From NCBI GenBank assembly GCA_014359685.1, contig JACIYY010000093.1, forward strand, positions 1 to 8,334: a stretch of DNA of 8,334 nucleotides, written 5' to 3'. Positions 1 through 6,307 of the stretch are shown one piece after another; the stretch's first letter is position 1; every line of letters starts with the position of its first letter. A model generated the notes under the pieces. The model worked only from the letters and a program-made list of their open reading frames with translations, did no database searches and was not told the DNA's origin. Source of the DNA: Porphyrobacter sp. (GTDB lineage: Bacteria; Pseudomonadota; Alphaproteobacteria; Sphingomonadales; Sphingomonadaceae). The translations under genes were made by a program, and so were the position numbers.

Positions 1-702
1 GCGCTGATCGCCCGCCGCGAGGCAGGCCCGTTCGAGAACTGGGGCGGCCGGGGCGAGATCGGGGCCTTCCACGCCACCGGCAACAGCCGGGATACCGGCC
101 TGACCGCGGCGCTGGCGCTGGAGCGCACCGGGATCGACTGGGAGCACCGCTTGCGCGCGCGTGCCGACTACCAGCGCAGCAACGGGCGCACCTCGCGCGA
201 GCAATATTCCCTGGCCTACGAGCCGCGCTACGCGGTCAGCCCCCGCCTGTTCGCCTATGCGCTGGCGCAGGCGGAGCGCGACCCGATCCAGGGCTACGCC
301 TCGCGCCTGTCGGCCTCCGGCGGGATCGGCTACCAGGCCATCGATCGGGAGGCGCTGGACCTGTCGGTCAAGGCGGGGCCGGCCTGGCGCCGCACCAACC
401 TCGTGGGCGGGGGTGGCCAAAGCAATATCGGCGCGCTGGCGGGGCTGGATTTCGACTGGCGCATCCTGCCGCAGCTAACCCTGACGCAGAACACCGATCT
501 GGTGGCGGAGACCGGCGGCAGCGCAGTGGCGATCATCGACGCGGCCAATACCAGCCTGACCCTGGTAACCGGTCTGGAGGCCAAGGTCAGCCAGAGCCTG
601 ACCACACGCCTGGCCTACACCGTCGACTATAACAGTAACCCACCGACTGGCGCCGTCTCCACCGACACCCGCACCCGCTTCAGCCTCGTTTACGACTTCT
701 AA
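1..702 (+). CDS. DUF481 family outer membrane beta-barrel protein (5' end outside window)
   Basis: The reading frame is open from base 1 and stops with TAA at 700-702, giving 233 C-terminal residues; the start lies upstream. The visible protein is a run of alternating polar/hydrophobic strands with aromatic girdle residues, Gly-rich turns and motifs such as GEIGAFHATGNSRDTGL near the start. It ends in the strand RFSLVYDF with a C-terminal Phe, the usual BAM recognition signature of outer-membrane barrels. This pattern fits the DUF481 family (YdiY-like, 'salt-induced outer membrane protein'). The family is predicted to sit in the outer membrane and its molecular function is poorly known. The gene is convergent with the tRNA-Ser gene 22 bases downstream. 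I see no clear hairpin terminator between them. Family assignment is by eye; another small barrel family is possible. Confidence 0.75.
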   Translation, partial: ALIARREAGPFENWGGRGEIGAFHATGNSRDTGLTAALALERTGIDWEHRLRARADYQRSNGRTSREQYSLAYEPRYAVSPRLFAYALAQAERDPIQGYASRLSASGGIGYQAIDREALDLSVKAGPAWRRTNLVGGGGQSNIGALAGLDFDWRILPQLTLTQNTDLVAETGGSAVAIIDAANTSLTLVTGLEAKVSQSLTTRLAYTVDYNSNPPTGAVSTDTRTRFSLVYDF

Positions 703-724
703 GCCGTGAACTTAGCAAGGGCCT

Positions 725-817
725 TGGCGGAGACGGAGGGATTCGAACCCTCGATACCGGTCATCCCGGTATGGTCCCTTAGCAGGGGACTGGTTTCAGC
801 CACTCACCCACGTCTCC
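725..817 (-). tRNA. tRNA-Ser (anticodon GCT), CCA encoded
   Basis: Read on the minus strand, a complete class II tRNA folds. The acceptor stem GGAGACG (817-811) pairs with CGTCTCC (735-729). A D-arm follows, then the anticodon stem GTCCC/GGGAC around the loop CTGCTAA, giving anticodon GCT. The long variable arm is a hairpin of ATACCGG-type pairing, and the T-arm is GAGGG-TTCGAAT-CCCTC. The discriminator base is G and CCA is encoded at 727-725. The long variable arm and the anticodon both identify serine, decoding AGC/AGU codons. The gene is divergent from the EipA gene and has a plausible promoter of its own at 835-863. Confidence 0.97.
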
Positions 818-834
818 GGGTTGGCGAGCGCGGG

Positions 835-863
835 GCTATAACGAGGTGGTGGGGTTGCTACAA
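835..863 (-). promoter_or_regulatory. Candidate housekeeping-sigma promoter for tRNA-Ser
   Basis: On the minus strand, TTGTAG (863-858) is followed after exactly 17 bases by TATAGC (840-835). The -35 keeps TTG and the -10 keeps TATA. Transcription would start near 828, leaving a leader of about 11 bases before the tRNA 5' end at 817, a normal layout for a tRNA gene. The assignment rests on sequence match and position only. Confidence 0.45.
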
Positions 864-905
864 GCCGCGCGAGCCCCTGATCTTGCGCGGGCGCCCGTTC
901 ATGAT

Positions 906-958
906 CGCTTCAGCGCTTCAGGACTCAAGGCGGGCCACGAGGGAGCGAGAGGGAGCGC
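906..958 (+). repeat. Two short perfect tandem duplications in the eipA leader; second overlaps the ribosome binding site
   Basis: CGCTTCAG occurs twice in direct succession (906-913 and 914-921). A little downstream GAGGGAGCG occurs twice, in 10-base units (939-948 and 949-958). The second GAGGGAG (949-955) lies 7 bases before the ATG at 963 and is the likely Shine-Dalgarno site. The first copy is a spare SD-like site 10 bases upstream. Function beyond ribosome binding is unknown. Confidence 0.6.
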
Positions 959-962
959 AGCC

Positions 963-1712
963 ATGTTGATCCGATTCATCCACCCGACGCCGCGCCGGCT
1001 GGCGATGACGCTGCTGGCGGGGGCGCTGGCAGCGACCGGCCCGGCCGCCGCGCAGGAGATGCGCACGATCGATCCCGACCAGGCGATCGACGGCGACCTG
1101 AACTCGCCGCAGCAGGGGGGCGGCTATGGCTATGGTGGCGAGTTGCCCGCCGGCCAGGCAGCGCCGGTTCAGCAAGCGCCCATCCAGTCTCCGCCGGTGG
1201 CCGAAGCGGCCCCGCCTGCGGCGCAGGGGGACACCTATAGGCAGGACGACCTGATCGGTGCGGCCGAGGGCCTGTTCGGCAAGGGCGCCGAGGGGCTGGC
1301 CCGCATGATCGAGCAGGTGCTTGCCGAGCAGGGTGAACCGAACGCCTATATCGTCGGGCGCGAGGCGGGCGGGGCGTTCGTCGTCGGCGCGCGCTATGGC
1401 TCGGGCACGCTGTACCACCGCATCGAGGGCCAGCGCGCGGTCTACTGGACCGGCCCTTCGATCGGCTTCGATGCCGGGGCCAATGCCGGGAACACCTTCG
1501 TGCTGGTCTACAACCTCTACGATAGCGGCGAGCTCTACGAACGCTTTCCGGCCGGCGAGGGGCAGGCCTATCTGGTCGGCGGATTCACCGCCAGCTATCT
1601 GCGCAAGGGCGACATCGTGCTGATCCCGATCCGCATGGGCGCGGGCCTGCGGCTGGGGATCAATGCCGGCTACATGAAGTTCTCGCGCGAGCAGCGCTGG
1701 CTGCCGTTCTGA
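963..1712 (+). CDS. eipA: EipA family (DUF1134) periplasmic protein
   Basis: A 249-residue protein. Residues 1-30 form a signal peptide with basic RR at 11-12, hydrophobic segment LAMTLLAGALAATG and AAA before Gln31, the likely cleavage point. Residues about 35-95 are a low-complexity Gly/Pro/Gln/Ala linker. Residues about 96-249 form the conserved DUF1134 domain, with GxGAEGLARMIE at about 107-117, NAYIVGREAGGAFVVGARYG at 127-146, LYHR, YWTGPSIGFDAGAN and the C-terminal RMGAGLRLGINAGYMKFS. Family knowledge: EipA of Brucella and Caulobacter is a periplasmic beta-barrel-like protein needed for envelope integrity. The reading frame extends upstream to 846, but the ATG at 963 has a good SD (GAGGGAG, 7-base spacing) and leads straight into the signal peptide. 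The symbol is by family resemblance. The aminotransferase gene follows after 80 bases, so co-transcription is possible but not shown. Confidence 0.88.
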   Translation: MLIRFIHPTPRRLAMTLLAGALAATGPAAAQEMRTIDPDQAIDGDLNSPQQGGGYGYGGELPAGQAAPVQQAPIQSPPVAEAAPPAAQGDTYRQDDLIGAAEGLFGKGAEGLARMIEQVLAEQGEPNAYIVGREAGGAFVVGARYGSGTLYHRIEGQRAVYWTGPSIGFDAGANAGNTFVLVYNLYDSGELYERFPAGEGQAYLVGGFTASYLRKGDIVLIPIRMGAGLRLGINAGYMKFSREQRWLPF

Positions 1713-1737
1713 GCGGATCGGGCCGATCGGCACGGGA

Positions 1738-1779
1738 TGCCGGCCGATGCGCTCTTGCCGGCAGGACCGGCGGCCGGCA
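1738..1779 (+). other. Overlapping GCCGGC inverted repeats upstream of the aminotransferase gene
   Basis: TGCCGGC (1738-1744) is complementary to GCCGGCA at 1757-1763 (12-base loop) and equally to GCCGGCA at 1773-1779. This allows two mutually exclusive 7-bp stems, the second ending 13 bases before the start codon. There is no T-tract, so it is not a standard intrinsic terminator. It may be a chance result of high GC. Confidence 0.25.
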
Positions 1780-1792
1780 TGAGCCGCGCGCC

Positions 1793-2965
1793 ATGCTCAA
1801 CAGACTCGACCAACAGCCGCCCGACGCCCTGCTCGCGCTGATCAAGCTCTACGAGGCCGATCCGCGCCCCGACAAGATCGACCTCGGCGTCGGAGTCTAT
1901 CGCACCGCCGAGGGGGCGACGCCGGTGTTCGCCGCGATCAAGGCGGCCGAGCGCCGGCTGGTGAACGAGCAGCGATCCAAGGCCTATCTCGGACCGGAGG
2001 GCGACATGGGCTTCGTGCGCGCGCTGATCCCCGTGATCTTCGGTGCTGCAACGGCCACCGGTGACATCGACGGGATGCAGACCCCGGGCGGCACCGGCGG
2101 GGTGCGGCTGGCGCTGGCCGTGGCCAGGCGAGCGGGCGTCCGCCGGATCCTGATGGGAACCCCGAGCTGGCCCAACCACGCGCAGATCATCGCCGATCTG
2201 GGGCTGGAGCTGGTCCCCTTCGCCCATGCCAGCGCCGACGGGACCGCCGATCTGGGCGCGCTGCGGGCCGCGCTCTCTACGGCGGGCGCAGGCGACGCGG
2301 TGCTGCTGCATGGCTGCTGCCACAATCCGACCGGCGTTGATTACAGCGACGCCCAGTGGGACGAGATCGCCCGGCTGCTGGCGGACGCCGGCGTGCTGCC
2401 GCTGATCGACCTTGCCTATCAGGGGTTGGGCCGGGGGCTGGAGGAGGATTCTTACGGCACGCGCGCCGTGCTGGCGCGGGCGCCAGAGGCGCTGGTCGCC
2501 TATAGCTGCGACAAGAATTTCGGCCTTTATCGCGACCGCGTGGGCGCGCTCTACGTCATGGCGCAAGGGGACGCGGCGCTGGCGCGGATCATGTCACACG
2601 GCATGGCGCTGGCGCGGGCGACCTGGTCGATGCCTCCCGATCACGGCGCGGCGGCGGCGCGGCTGGTGCTGGAGGATCCGGCGCTGGAGGGCCAATGGCG
2701 CGAGGAGCTGGCCTCCATGCGCGGGCGCATCGGCGCGATGCGCGCGGCTTTGGCCGGGCGCGGGCGGGTCGGCGCGCTCGACCTGTCGCCGCTGGGCCGC
2801 CAGTTCGGCATGTTCGCGATCCTGCCGCTGTCGGGCGAGCAGATCCACAGCCTGTGCGCCGATCACGGCGTCTATATGGCGGGATCCGGGCGGATCAATG
2901 TGGCGGGGCTGACCACCGGCAATCTCGACCGCTTCACCGCTGCGCTGGCGCAGGTCGCGGGCTGA
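1793..2965 (+). CDS. Class I aspartate/aromatic amino acid aminotransferase (AspC/TyrB type)
   Basis: A 390-residue cytosolic PLP enzyme of the fold-type I, AspC/TyrB subgroup, which moves an amino group between aspartate or aromatic amino acids and 2-oxoglutarate. Motifs are in the expected order: LGVGVYR (31-37), TPGGTG (97-102), the ring-stacking Trp126 in TPSWPNH, HNPTG with Asn178, Asp206 and Tyr209 in IDLAYQG, the PLP Schiff-base Lys241 in SCDKNFGLYRDRVGA with phosphate-binding Arg249, Arg275 in ARATWSMPP, and the substrate-carboxylate Arg367 in SGRINVAG. No key catalytic residue is missing and the length is normal (E. coli AspC has 396). The start fits the AspC N-terminus, although no good Shine-Dalgarno is visible. 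The GNAT gene follows after 18 bases, suggesting one transcript. Specificity between aspartate and aromatic substrates cannot be settled by eye, so no symbol is given. Confidence 0.93.
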   Translation: MLNRLDQQPPDALLALIKLYEADPRPDKIDLGVGVYRTAEGATPVFAAIKAAERRLVNEQRSKAYLGPEGDMGFVRALIPVIFGAATATGDIDGMQTPGGTGGVRLALAVARRAGVRRILMGTPSWPNHAQIIADLGLELVPFAHASADGTADLGALRAALSTAGAGDAVLLHGCCHNPTGVDYSDAQWDEIARLLADAGVLPLIDLAYQGLGRGLEEDSYGTRAVLARAPEALVAYSCDKNFGLYRDRVGALYVMAQGDAALARIMSHGMALARATWSMPPDHGAAAARLVLEDPALEGQWREELASMRGRIGAMRAALAGRGRVGALDLSPLGRQFGMFAILPLSGEQIHSLCADHGVYMAGSGRINVAGLTTGNLDRFTAALAQVAG

Positions 2966-2983
2966 GCCGGGCCGGCCGGCGCG

Positions 2984-3544
2984 ATGGACCGCCAGCCGAC
3001 CCTGCCGGGCGAGCGGGTGCTGCTGCGGCCGCTGCGGCGCGATGACTGGGACGCCTTGTGGGCGATCGCCGCCGACCGCCAGCTATGGGCCGGCCACCCC
3101 GCGCACGACCGCTGGCAGGAGCCGGTGTTCCGCACCTTCTTCGCAGAGGCGCTCGCCGGGGGCGGGGCGCTGGCGATCATCGATCGGCAAAGCAGCGCGA
3201 TCATCGGCTCCTCCCGCTTCGAGAACTACGATCCGGCGGGCGAGGGCGAGGTCGAGATCGGCTGGTCGTTCCTGGCGCGCGAATATTGGGGGCGCGGATA
3301 CAATGCCGAGTTCAAGCGGCTGATGCTCATTCATGCGTTCGAGAGCGTCGGCAGGGTGGTGTTCCGGGTCGGCGCCGAAAACGTCATCTCGCGCAAGGCC
3401 ATGGCGCGGATCGGCGGGGAGCTGACCGGCGAGACCTTTCTGGCGGAACGCGCCGGACGGCAGATGGAGCATGTGGTGTATCAGATCACGCGCGACAGCT
3501 TCGCTACGGGGCCGCTGGCCACGGACGCGGCACAGCAGCGATAG
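2984..3544 (+). CDS. GNAT family N-acetyltransferase (RimJ/RimL-like)
   Basis: A 186-residue protein with the GNAT fold of the Acetyltransf_3 / RimL-like subgroup. It transfers acetyl from acetyl-CoA to an amine; the substrate is unknown. Visible landmarks are the N-terminal strand ERVLLRPLRRDDWDALW (10-26), strand IIGSSRFENYD (73-83), EVEIGWSFLAREYWGRGYNAEFKRL in motif A (89-112) with the CoA pyrophosphate loop REYWGRGY at 99-106, then AENVISRKAMARIGGE (131-146) in motif B. The last 15 or so residues are Ala/Thr/Gln-rich and probably disordered. It lies 18 bases behind the aminotransferase stop codon and is probably co-transcribed. An acceptor related to that enzyme is possible but is only inference. 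The next gene is convergent. Confidence 0.9.
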   Translation: MDRQPTLPGERVLLRPLRRDDWDALWAIAADRQLWAGHPAHDRWQEPVFRTFFAEALAGGGALAIIDRQSSAIIGSSRFENYDPAGEGEVEIGWSFLAREYWGRGYNAEFKRLMLIHAFESVGRVVFRVGAENVISRKAMARIGGELTGETFLAERAGRQMEHVVYQITRDSFATGPLATDAAQQR

Positions 3545-3605
3545 CGGCATTGTGATCGTCTCCCGCGCGGCTCTCGCCCAAACCGGGCCGGTCGCGGGGC
3601 TCCGT

Positions 3606-3622
3606 GGTGTCCCACCGACACC
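3606..3622. other. Perfect 6-bp hairpin in the convergent GNAT/hslU gap (weak terminator candidate)
   Basis: GGTGTC (3606-3611), loop CCACC and GACACC (3617-3622) form a perfect stem in the 144-base gap between the GNAT stop and the hslU stop. This position would suit a terminator for either strand. Neither side has a proper T-tract (only TT on the plus strand), so intrinsic termination is doubtful. I see nothing else in the gap: the short frames there do not resemble genes. Confidence 0.25.
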
Positions 3623-3688
3623 TTCGCCTCAGCAGCAGGGCCGGATGGGAGCGCTTGGCCCGGGTCGCCGGGGTCTGACGCGCGGAGC

Positions 3689-4987
3689 CTAGAGAATATA
3701 CTTGCTGAGGTCGCTGTCCTGCGCCAGCAGCGCCAGCCGGTCGCGGACATAGGCTGCGTCGATTGTCACCGTCTGCCCCGTGCGCTCCTCGGCGTCGAAG
3801 CTCAGCTCCTCCAGCAGCTTTTCCATCACCGTCTGCAGCCGGCGGGCGCCGATATTCTCGACGCTCTCGTTCACCTGCGCGGCGATGCGGGCGATCTCGC
3901 GGATCGCGTCGGGCGTCACCTCCAGCGTCACCTGCTCGGTGCCGAGCAGGGCCTTGTACTGCTCGATCAGATTGGCCCGGGTGTCGGACAGGATGGCGAC
4001 GAAATCCTCTTCGGTCAGCGCCTTCAGCTCGACCCGGATCGGCAGGCGGCCCTGCAATTCGGGCAGCATGTCGCTGGGCTTGGCAACGTGGAACGCGCCG
4101 CTGGCGATGAACAGCACATGGTCGGTCTTCATCGGCCCGTATTTGGTCGCCACGGTGGTGCCTTCGATCAGCGGCAGCAGGTCGCGCTGCACGCCTTCGC
4201 GGCTGACCGATCCGCCGCGCACGTCGCTGACCGCGATCTTGTCGATCTCGTCGAGGAAGACGATCCCGTTGGCCTGGGCGTTGTGCAGCGCCACGCGGGC
4301 GACATCGTCCTGGTCCATGCGCCGGTCGGCCTCCTCGTCGACCAGCTTGTCCCAGGCATCGGGCACCTTCAGCTTGCGCCGCTTCAGCGGGGTCTTGCCG
4401 AACGCCTTGCTCATCATGTCGCCGATATTGATCATGCCGACATTGCCGCCCATGCCGGGGATCTCCATCGGCGCGGACGGCGTGTCCTCCAGCTCGATCT
4501 CGACCTCGACCTCGTTCATCGCGTTTTCGATGATCCGGCGGCGGAAGCTCTCGCGCGTCGCTTCGGAAGCGCTGTCGCCGACCAGCGCGGTCAGCAGCCG
4601 TTCCATCGCCGCCTGGCTGGCGGCCTCGCGCACCGCTTCGCGGCGGCGGTCCTTCTCCAGCCGGACCGCCTCCTCTGCCAGGTCGCGGGCGATCTGCTCG
4701 ACATCGCGGCCGACATAGCCGACCTCGGTGAACTTGGTCGCCTCGACCTTGACGAAGGGTGCTTCGGCCAGCCTGGCGAGCCGGCGGCTGATCTCGGTCT
4801 TGCCGCAGCCGGTGGGGCCGATCATCAGGATGTTCTTGGGCGTGACCTCGTCGCGCAGTTCGGCCGACAGGCGCTGCCGGCGCCAGCGGTTGCGAAGCGC
4901 GACCGCGACCGCGCGCTTGGCCTCTGTCTGGCCGATAATGTGCTCGTCGAGCGCGGCGACGATCGCCTTGGGGGTCAGGTTGTCCAT
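3689..4987 (-). CDS. hslU: ATP-dependent protease ATPase subunit HslU (ClpY)
   Basis: A 432-residue AAA+ unfoldase that forms a hexameric ring on the HslV peptidase and feeds it unfolded substrate in the cytoplasm. Landmarks: N-terminal [17 protein letters not shown], Walker A GPTGCGKT (57-64, Lys63), pore loop GYVG (90-93), an intermediate I-domain rich in charged residues at about 105-235, Walker [10 protein letters not shown] (242-250), sensor/arginine-finger region GRLPIR (313-318), sensor 2 GARRL (380-384), and the C-terminal tail DLSKYIL that docks into HslV. Walker A Lys63 and the GYVG loop then fall at the same positions as in E. coli HslU, which supports the ATG at 4987 (weak GGAT behind it). 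An in-frame ATG at 4996 would add three residues. The frame is open upstream to 5224, inside hslV, and is not coding there. hslV lies 49 bases upstream. Confidence 0.97.
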   Translation of the reverse strand: MDNLTPKAIVAALDEHIIGQTEAKRAVAVALRNRWRRQRLSAELRDEVTPKNILMIGPTGCGKTEISRRLARLAEAPFVKVEATKFTEVGYVGRDVEQIARDLAEEAVRLEKDRRREAVREAASQAAMERLLTALVGDSASEATRESFRRRIIENAMNEVEVEIELEDTPSAPMEIPGMGGNVGMINIGDMMSKAFGKTPLKRRKLKVPDAWDKLVDEEADRRMDQDDVARVALHNAQANGIVFLDEIDKIAVSDVRGGSVSREGVQRDLLPLIEGTTVATKYGPMKTDHVLFIASGAFHVAKPSDMLPELQGRLPIRVELKALTEEDFVAILSDTRANLIEQYKALLGTEQVTLEVTPDAIREIARIAAQVNESVENIGARRLQTVMEKLLEELSFDAEERTGQTVTIDAAYVRDRLALLAQDSDLSKYIL

Positions 4988-5014
4988 AGGATCCATGGGC
5001 TGAAAGGGGGAAAG

Positions 5015-5036
5015 CGGCCGGTGGGATATCCGGCCG
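5015..5036 (-). other. GC-only hairpin immediately after the hslV stop codon
   Basis: On the mRNA strand the hslV TGA (5039-5037) is followed directly by CGGCCGG (5036-5030), an 8-base loop, and CCGGCCG (5021-5015), a perfect 7-bp stem made only of G and C. A pyrimidine tract, CTTTCCCCCTTTC, comes next, and hslU starts about 28 bases after the stem. It could be a weak attenuator or an mRNA-stability element setting the HslV:HslU ratio. Structure is read from the sequence; function is inference. Confidence 0.4.
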
Positions 5037-5612
5037 TCAGACGGTCTCGATCGTGACGCGATCGTTGGTGAACACGCACAATTCGGCCGCCACAGCCATC
5101 GCGCGGCGGGCGATCGTCTCGGCATCCTGCTCGTAGTCGGACAGCGCCCGCGCGGCGGCGAGCGCGTAATTGCCGCCCGATCCGATCGCAGCGATCCCGC
5201 CCTCCGGCTCCAGCACGTCGCCATTGCCGGTCAGCACCAGCATCGCGTCCTTGTCAGCGACGATCATCAGCGCTTCCAGATTGCGCAGATATTTGTCGGT
5301 GCGCCAGTCCTTGGCCAGCTCCACTGCGGCGCGCATCAGCTGTCCGCGATATTGCTCCAGCTTGCGCTCCAGCCGCTCGAACAGGGTGAAGGCGTCGGCG
5401 GTGGCCCCGGCGAAGCCGGCGACGACCGTGCCCCGCCCGCCATCGCTGGCCGGGCCGATCCGGCGGACCTTGCGGGCATTGGGCTTCATCACCGTATTGC
5501 CCATCGACACCTGGCCATCGCCCGCGATCACGGTCTTGCCGTCGCGTTTGACACCGATGATGGTGGTCCCGTGCCACTGTATCAGGCCGTGGCTGGCCCT
5601 GCTATCGTCCAT
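5037..5612 (-). CDS. hslV: ATP-dependent protease peptidase subunit HslV (ClpQ)
   Basis: A 191-residue N-terminal-nucleophile threonine peptidase, related to proteasome beta subunits, forming two stacked hexamers capped by HslU. The 15-residue propeptide [15 protein letters not shown] is removed to expose Thr16 as the catalytic Thr1 ([21 protein letters not shown]). Also visible are NARKVRR (45-51), [17 protein letters not shown] (66-82), [44 protein letters not shown] and the C-terminal [11 protein letters not shown]. Compared with E. coli and with alphaproteobacterial HslV as I recall them, there is a small insertion at about 53-61 (PASDGGRGT). ATGs at 5612 and 5621 are both in frame, and a TTG extends the frame to 5651. 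I chose 5612 because a heat-shock promoter match has its -10 over 5626-5620, which would exclude the upstream starts. No Shine-Dalgarno is seen. hslU follows after 49 bases. Confidence 0.95.
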   Translation of the reverse strand: MDDSRASHGLIQWHGTTIIGVKRDGKTVIAGDGQVSMGNTVMKPNARKVRRIGPASDGGRGTVVAGFAGATADAFTLFERLERKLEQYRGQLMRAAVELAKDWRTDKYLRNLEALMIVADKDAMLVLTGNGDVLEPEGGIAAIGSGGNYALAAARALSDYEQDAETIARRAMAVAAELCVFTNDRVTIETV

Positions 5613-5617
5613 CGCCG

Positions 5618-5648
5618 CCATATGGGCGAGCGGCCGGCCGGCTTCAAG
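5618..5648 (-). promoter_or_regulatory. Candidate RpoH (sigma-32) heat-shock promoter of hslVU
   Basis: On the minus strand CTTGAA (5648-5643) is followed after 16 bases by CCCATAT (5626-5620). This matches the sigma-32 pattern CTTGAA / CCCATnT and comes close to the alphaproteobacterial RpoH form CTTG-N17/18-CYTATnT (18 bases after CTTG, one mismatch). hslVU is a classical RpoH target. Transcription would begin about 6-8 bases past the -10, near 5614-5612, on or next to the hslV start codon. Confidence 0.6.
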
Positions 5649-5675
5649 CAACGGCCCGGCCCGGCGCCTCGTCGA

Positions 5676-6152
5676 TTACGGGCCAGGCTGCTGTCCGCCG
5701 AGGCCGGCGGCGCCGACCTGGCCGATATTGCCGAACAGATCCTCCAGGAAGCTGCGCTCGCGGCCCAGAGTGGGGGTGGCATCGCCTTCCGGGTCGATCC
5801 GCGCGACCTTCTCGATCCCGCTCTGCTCGGCCGCGATGACATTGCCGGCGGCATCGAAGCGGACCGCCAGCACCGTGTGATCGACGATGCGGGGCGTGTT
5901 GAACGGGGCCTGCTCCGTCCTGCTGCCGACATAGTACCACACCGGATCGCCGAACTGGCTGGCGAAGCTGGGCTGCCCCAGCGTGCGTTCCACCGACAGG
6001 CGGTTGTCGATGCCCGGCTGCACCGATTGCAGCAGCGTCTGGTCGGTGATGTAGCCGCGATAGCCCCGGATGGAGCTGCATCCCGCCAGCGCCAGCGCCG
6101 CCATCGCCAGCGCCGCACCCATCCTCGCCTTCGCCATCGCTTCTGCCTTCAT
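5676..6152 (-). CDS. bamE: Outer membrane protein assembly factor BamE (SmpA/OmlA family lipoprotein)
   Basis: A 158-residue lipoprotein. A short basic N-terminus is followed by a hydrophobic stretch and the lipobox LALAGC, so Cys25 is the lipidated residue; Ser-Ser after it favours outer-membrane sorting. Residues about 33-115 match the SmpA/OmlA fold: GYITDQTLLQSVQPGID, the helix RLSVERTLGQPS (the usual 'ALGxP' position), FGDPVWYYVGSR (68-79) and the strands TVLAVRFDAAGNV. The C-terminal 40 residues (FLEDLFGNIGQ, then Gly/Gln/Pro-rich) extend beyond E. coli BamE. Family role: the small lipoprotein subunit of the BAM complex that inserts beta-barrels such as the DUF481 protein. The ATG at 6152 has AGGG 6 bases upstream; an in-frame ATG at 6137 is an alternative. 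hslV starts 63 bases downstream on the same strand, so read-through into hslVU is likely. Confidence 0.92.
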   Translation of the reverse strand: MKAEAMAKARMGAALAMAALALAGCSSIRGYRGYITDQTLLQSVQPGIDNRLSVERTLGQPSFASQFGDPVWYYVGSRTEQAPFNTPRIVDHTVLAVRFDAAGNVIAAEQSGIEKVARIDPEGDATPTLGRERSFLEDLFGNIGQVGAAGLGGQQPGP

Positions 6153-6195
6153 CCGCTGCCCTGCCGCCGCCGGCCGGATCCCGCGCGGGGAGCCT

Positions 6196-6222
6196 TTGCC
6201 AATGGTACAGGGACCCTATATC
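6196..6222 (+). promoter_or_regulatory. Candidate promoter for the bc1 chaperone-DUF177 operon
   Basis: TTGCCA (6196-6201), one mismatch from TTGACA, is followed after 15 bases by TATATC (6217-6222). The spacer is shorter than the usual 16-18. TTTGCC shifted by one base gives 16. Transcription would start near 6229 with a leader of about 80 bases before the ATG at 6308. Confidence 0.35.
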
Positions 6223-6227
6223 GGGCG

Positions 6228-6256
6228 ACGCTCTAGGCGGGGGGCCGCGCCGGTGC
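6228..6256 (-). promoter_or_regulatory. Weak candidate promoter for bamE
   Basis: On the minus strand TTGCAC is followed after 17 bases by TAGAGC, within the 155-base divergent gap shared with the chaperone operon. Only about three bases of each hexamer match consensus. If real, it would overlap the leader of the opposite operon and give bamE a 5' leader of about 70 bases. Confidence 0.2.
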
Positions 6257-6307
6257 AATGGCGCTTGGCCCGGCCGCATTGAACCACCCGTGAATGAAAG
6301 GCCGCCC

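Noticed and set aside
703..724. CAAGG-G-CCTTG palindrome between the DUF481 gene and tRNA-Ser as a terminator
   Set aside because: The loop would be a single base and there is no T-tract, so it cannot form a normal intrinsic terminator.
706..969. 87-codon plus-strand frame with 'ETEGFEPSIPV' near its start
   Set aside because: It is the reverse strand of tRNA-Ser read as protein, a known annotation artefact. The frame has no other support.
918..1733. Long minus-strand frame opposite eipA
   Set aside because: A shadow of the GC-rich codon pattern of eipA. The product is Arg/Ala/Asp-rich without recognisable motifs, while the plus strand has a signal peptide and a conserved domain.
1779..1845. 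Upstream ATG (1779) as the start of a leader peptide overlapping the aminotransferase start
   Set aside because: It has no ribosome binding site and the frame runs only a short way into the gene. Such ATGs are expected by chance.
1670..2566. 298-codon minus-strand frame opposite the aminotransferase
   Set aside because: Antisense shadow. The plus strand carries every class I aminotransferase motif in order.
3481..3750. Possible small gene in the GNAT/hslU gap (89-codon minus-strand frame and a 73-codon plus-strand frame)
   Set aside because: Both overlap the ends of real genes, have low-complexity Arg/Ala/Pro/Gly composition and lack a convincing ribosome binding site.
3780..5056. Two plus-strand frames of over 300 codons opposite hslU
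   Set aside because: Antisense shadows of hslU. They are Ser/Arg- or Asp/His-rich, lack domain motifs, and overlap each other.
5352..6236. 294-codon plus-strand frame opposite hslV and bamE
   Set aside because: It crosses the gap between two well-supported minus-strand genes and has no family signature.
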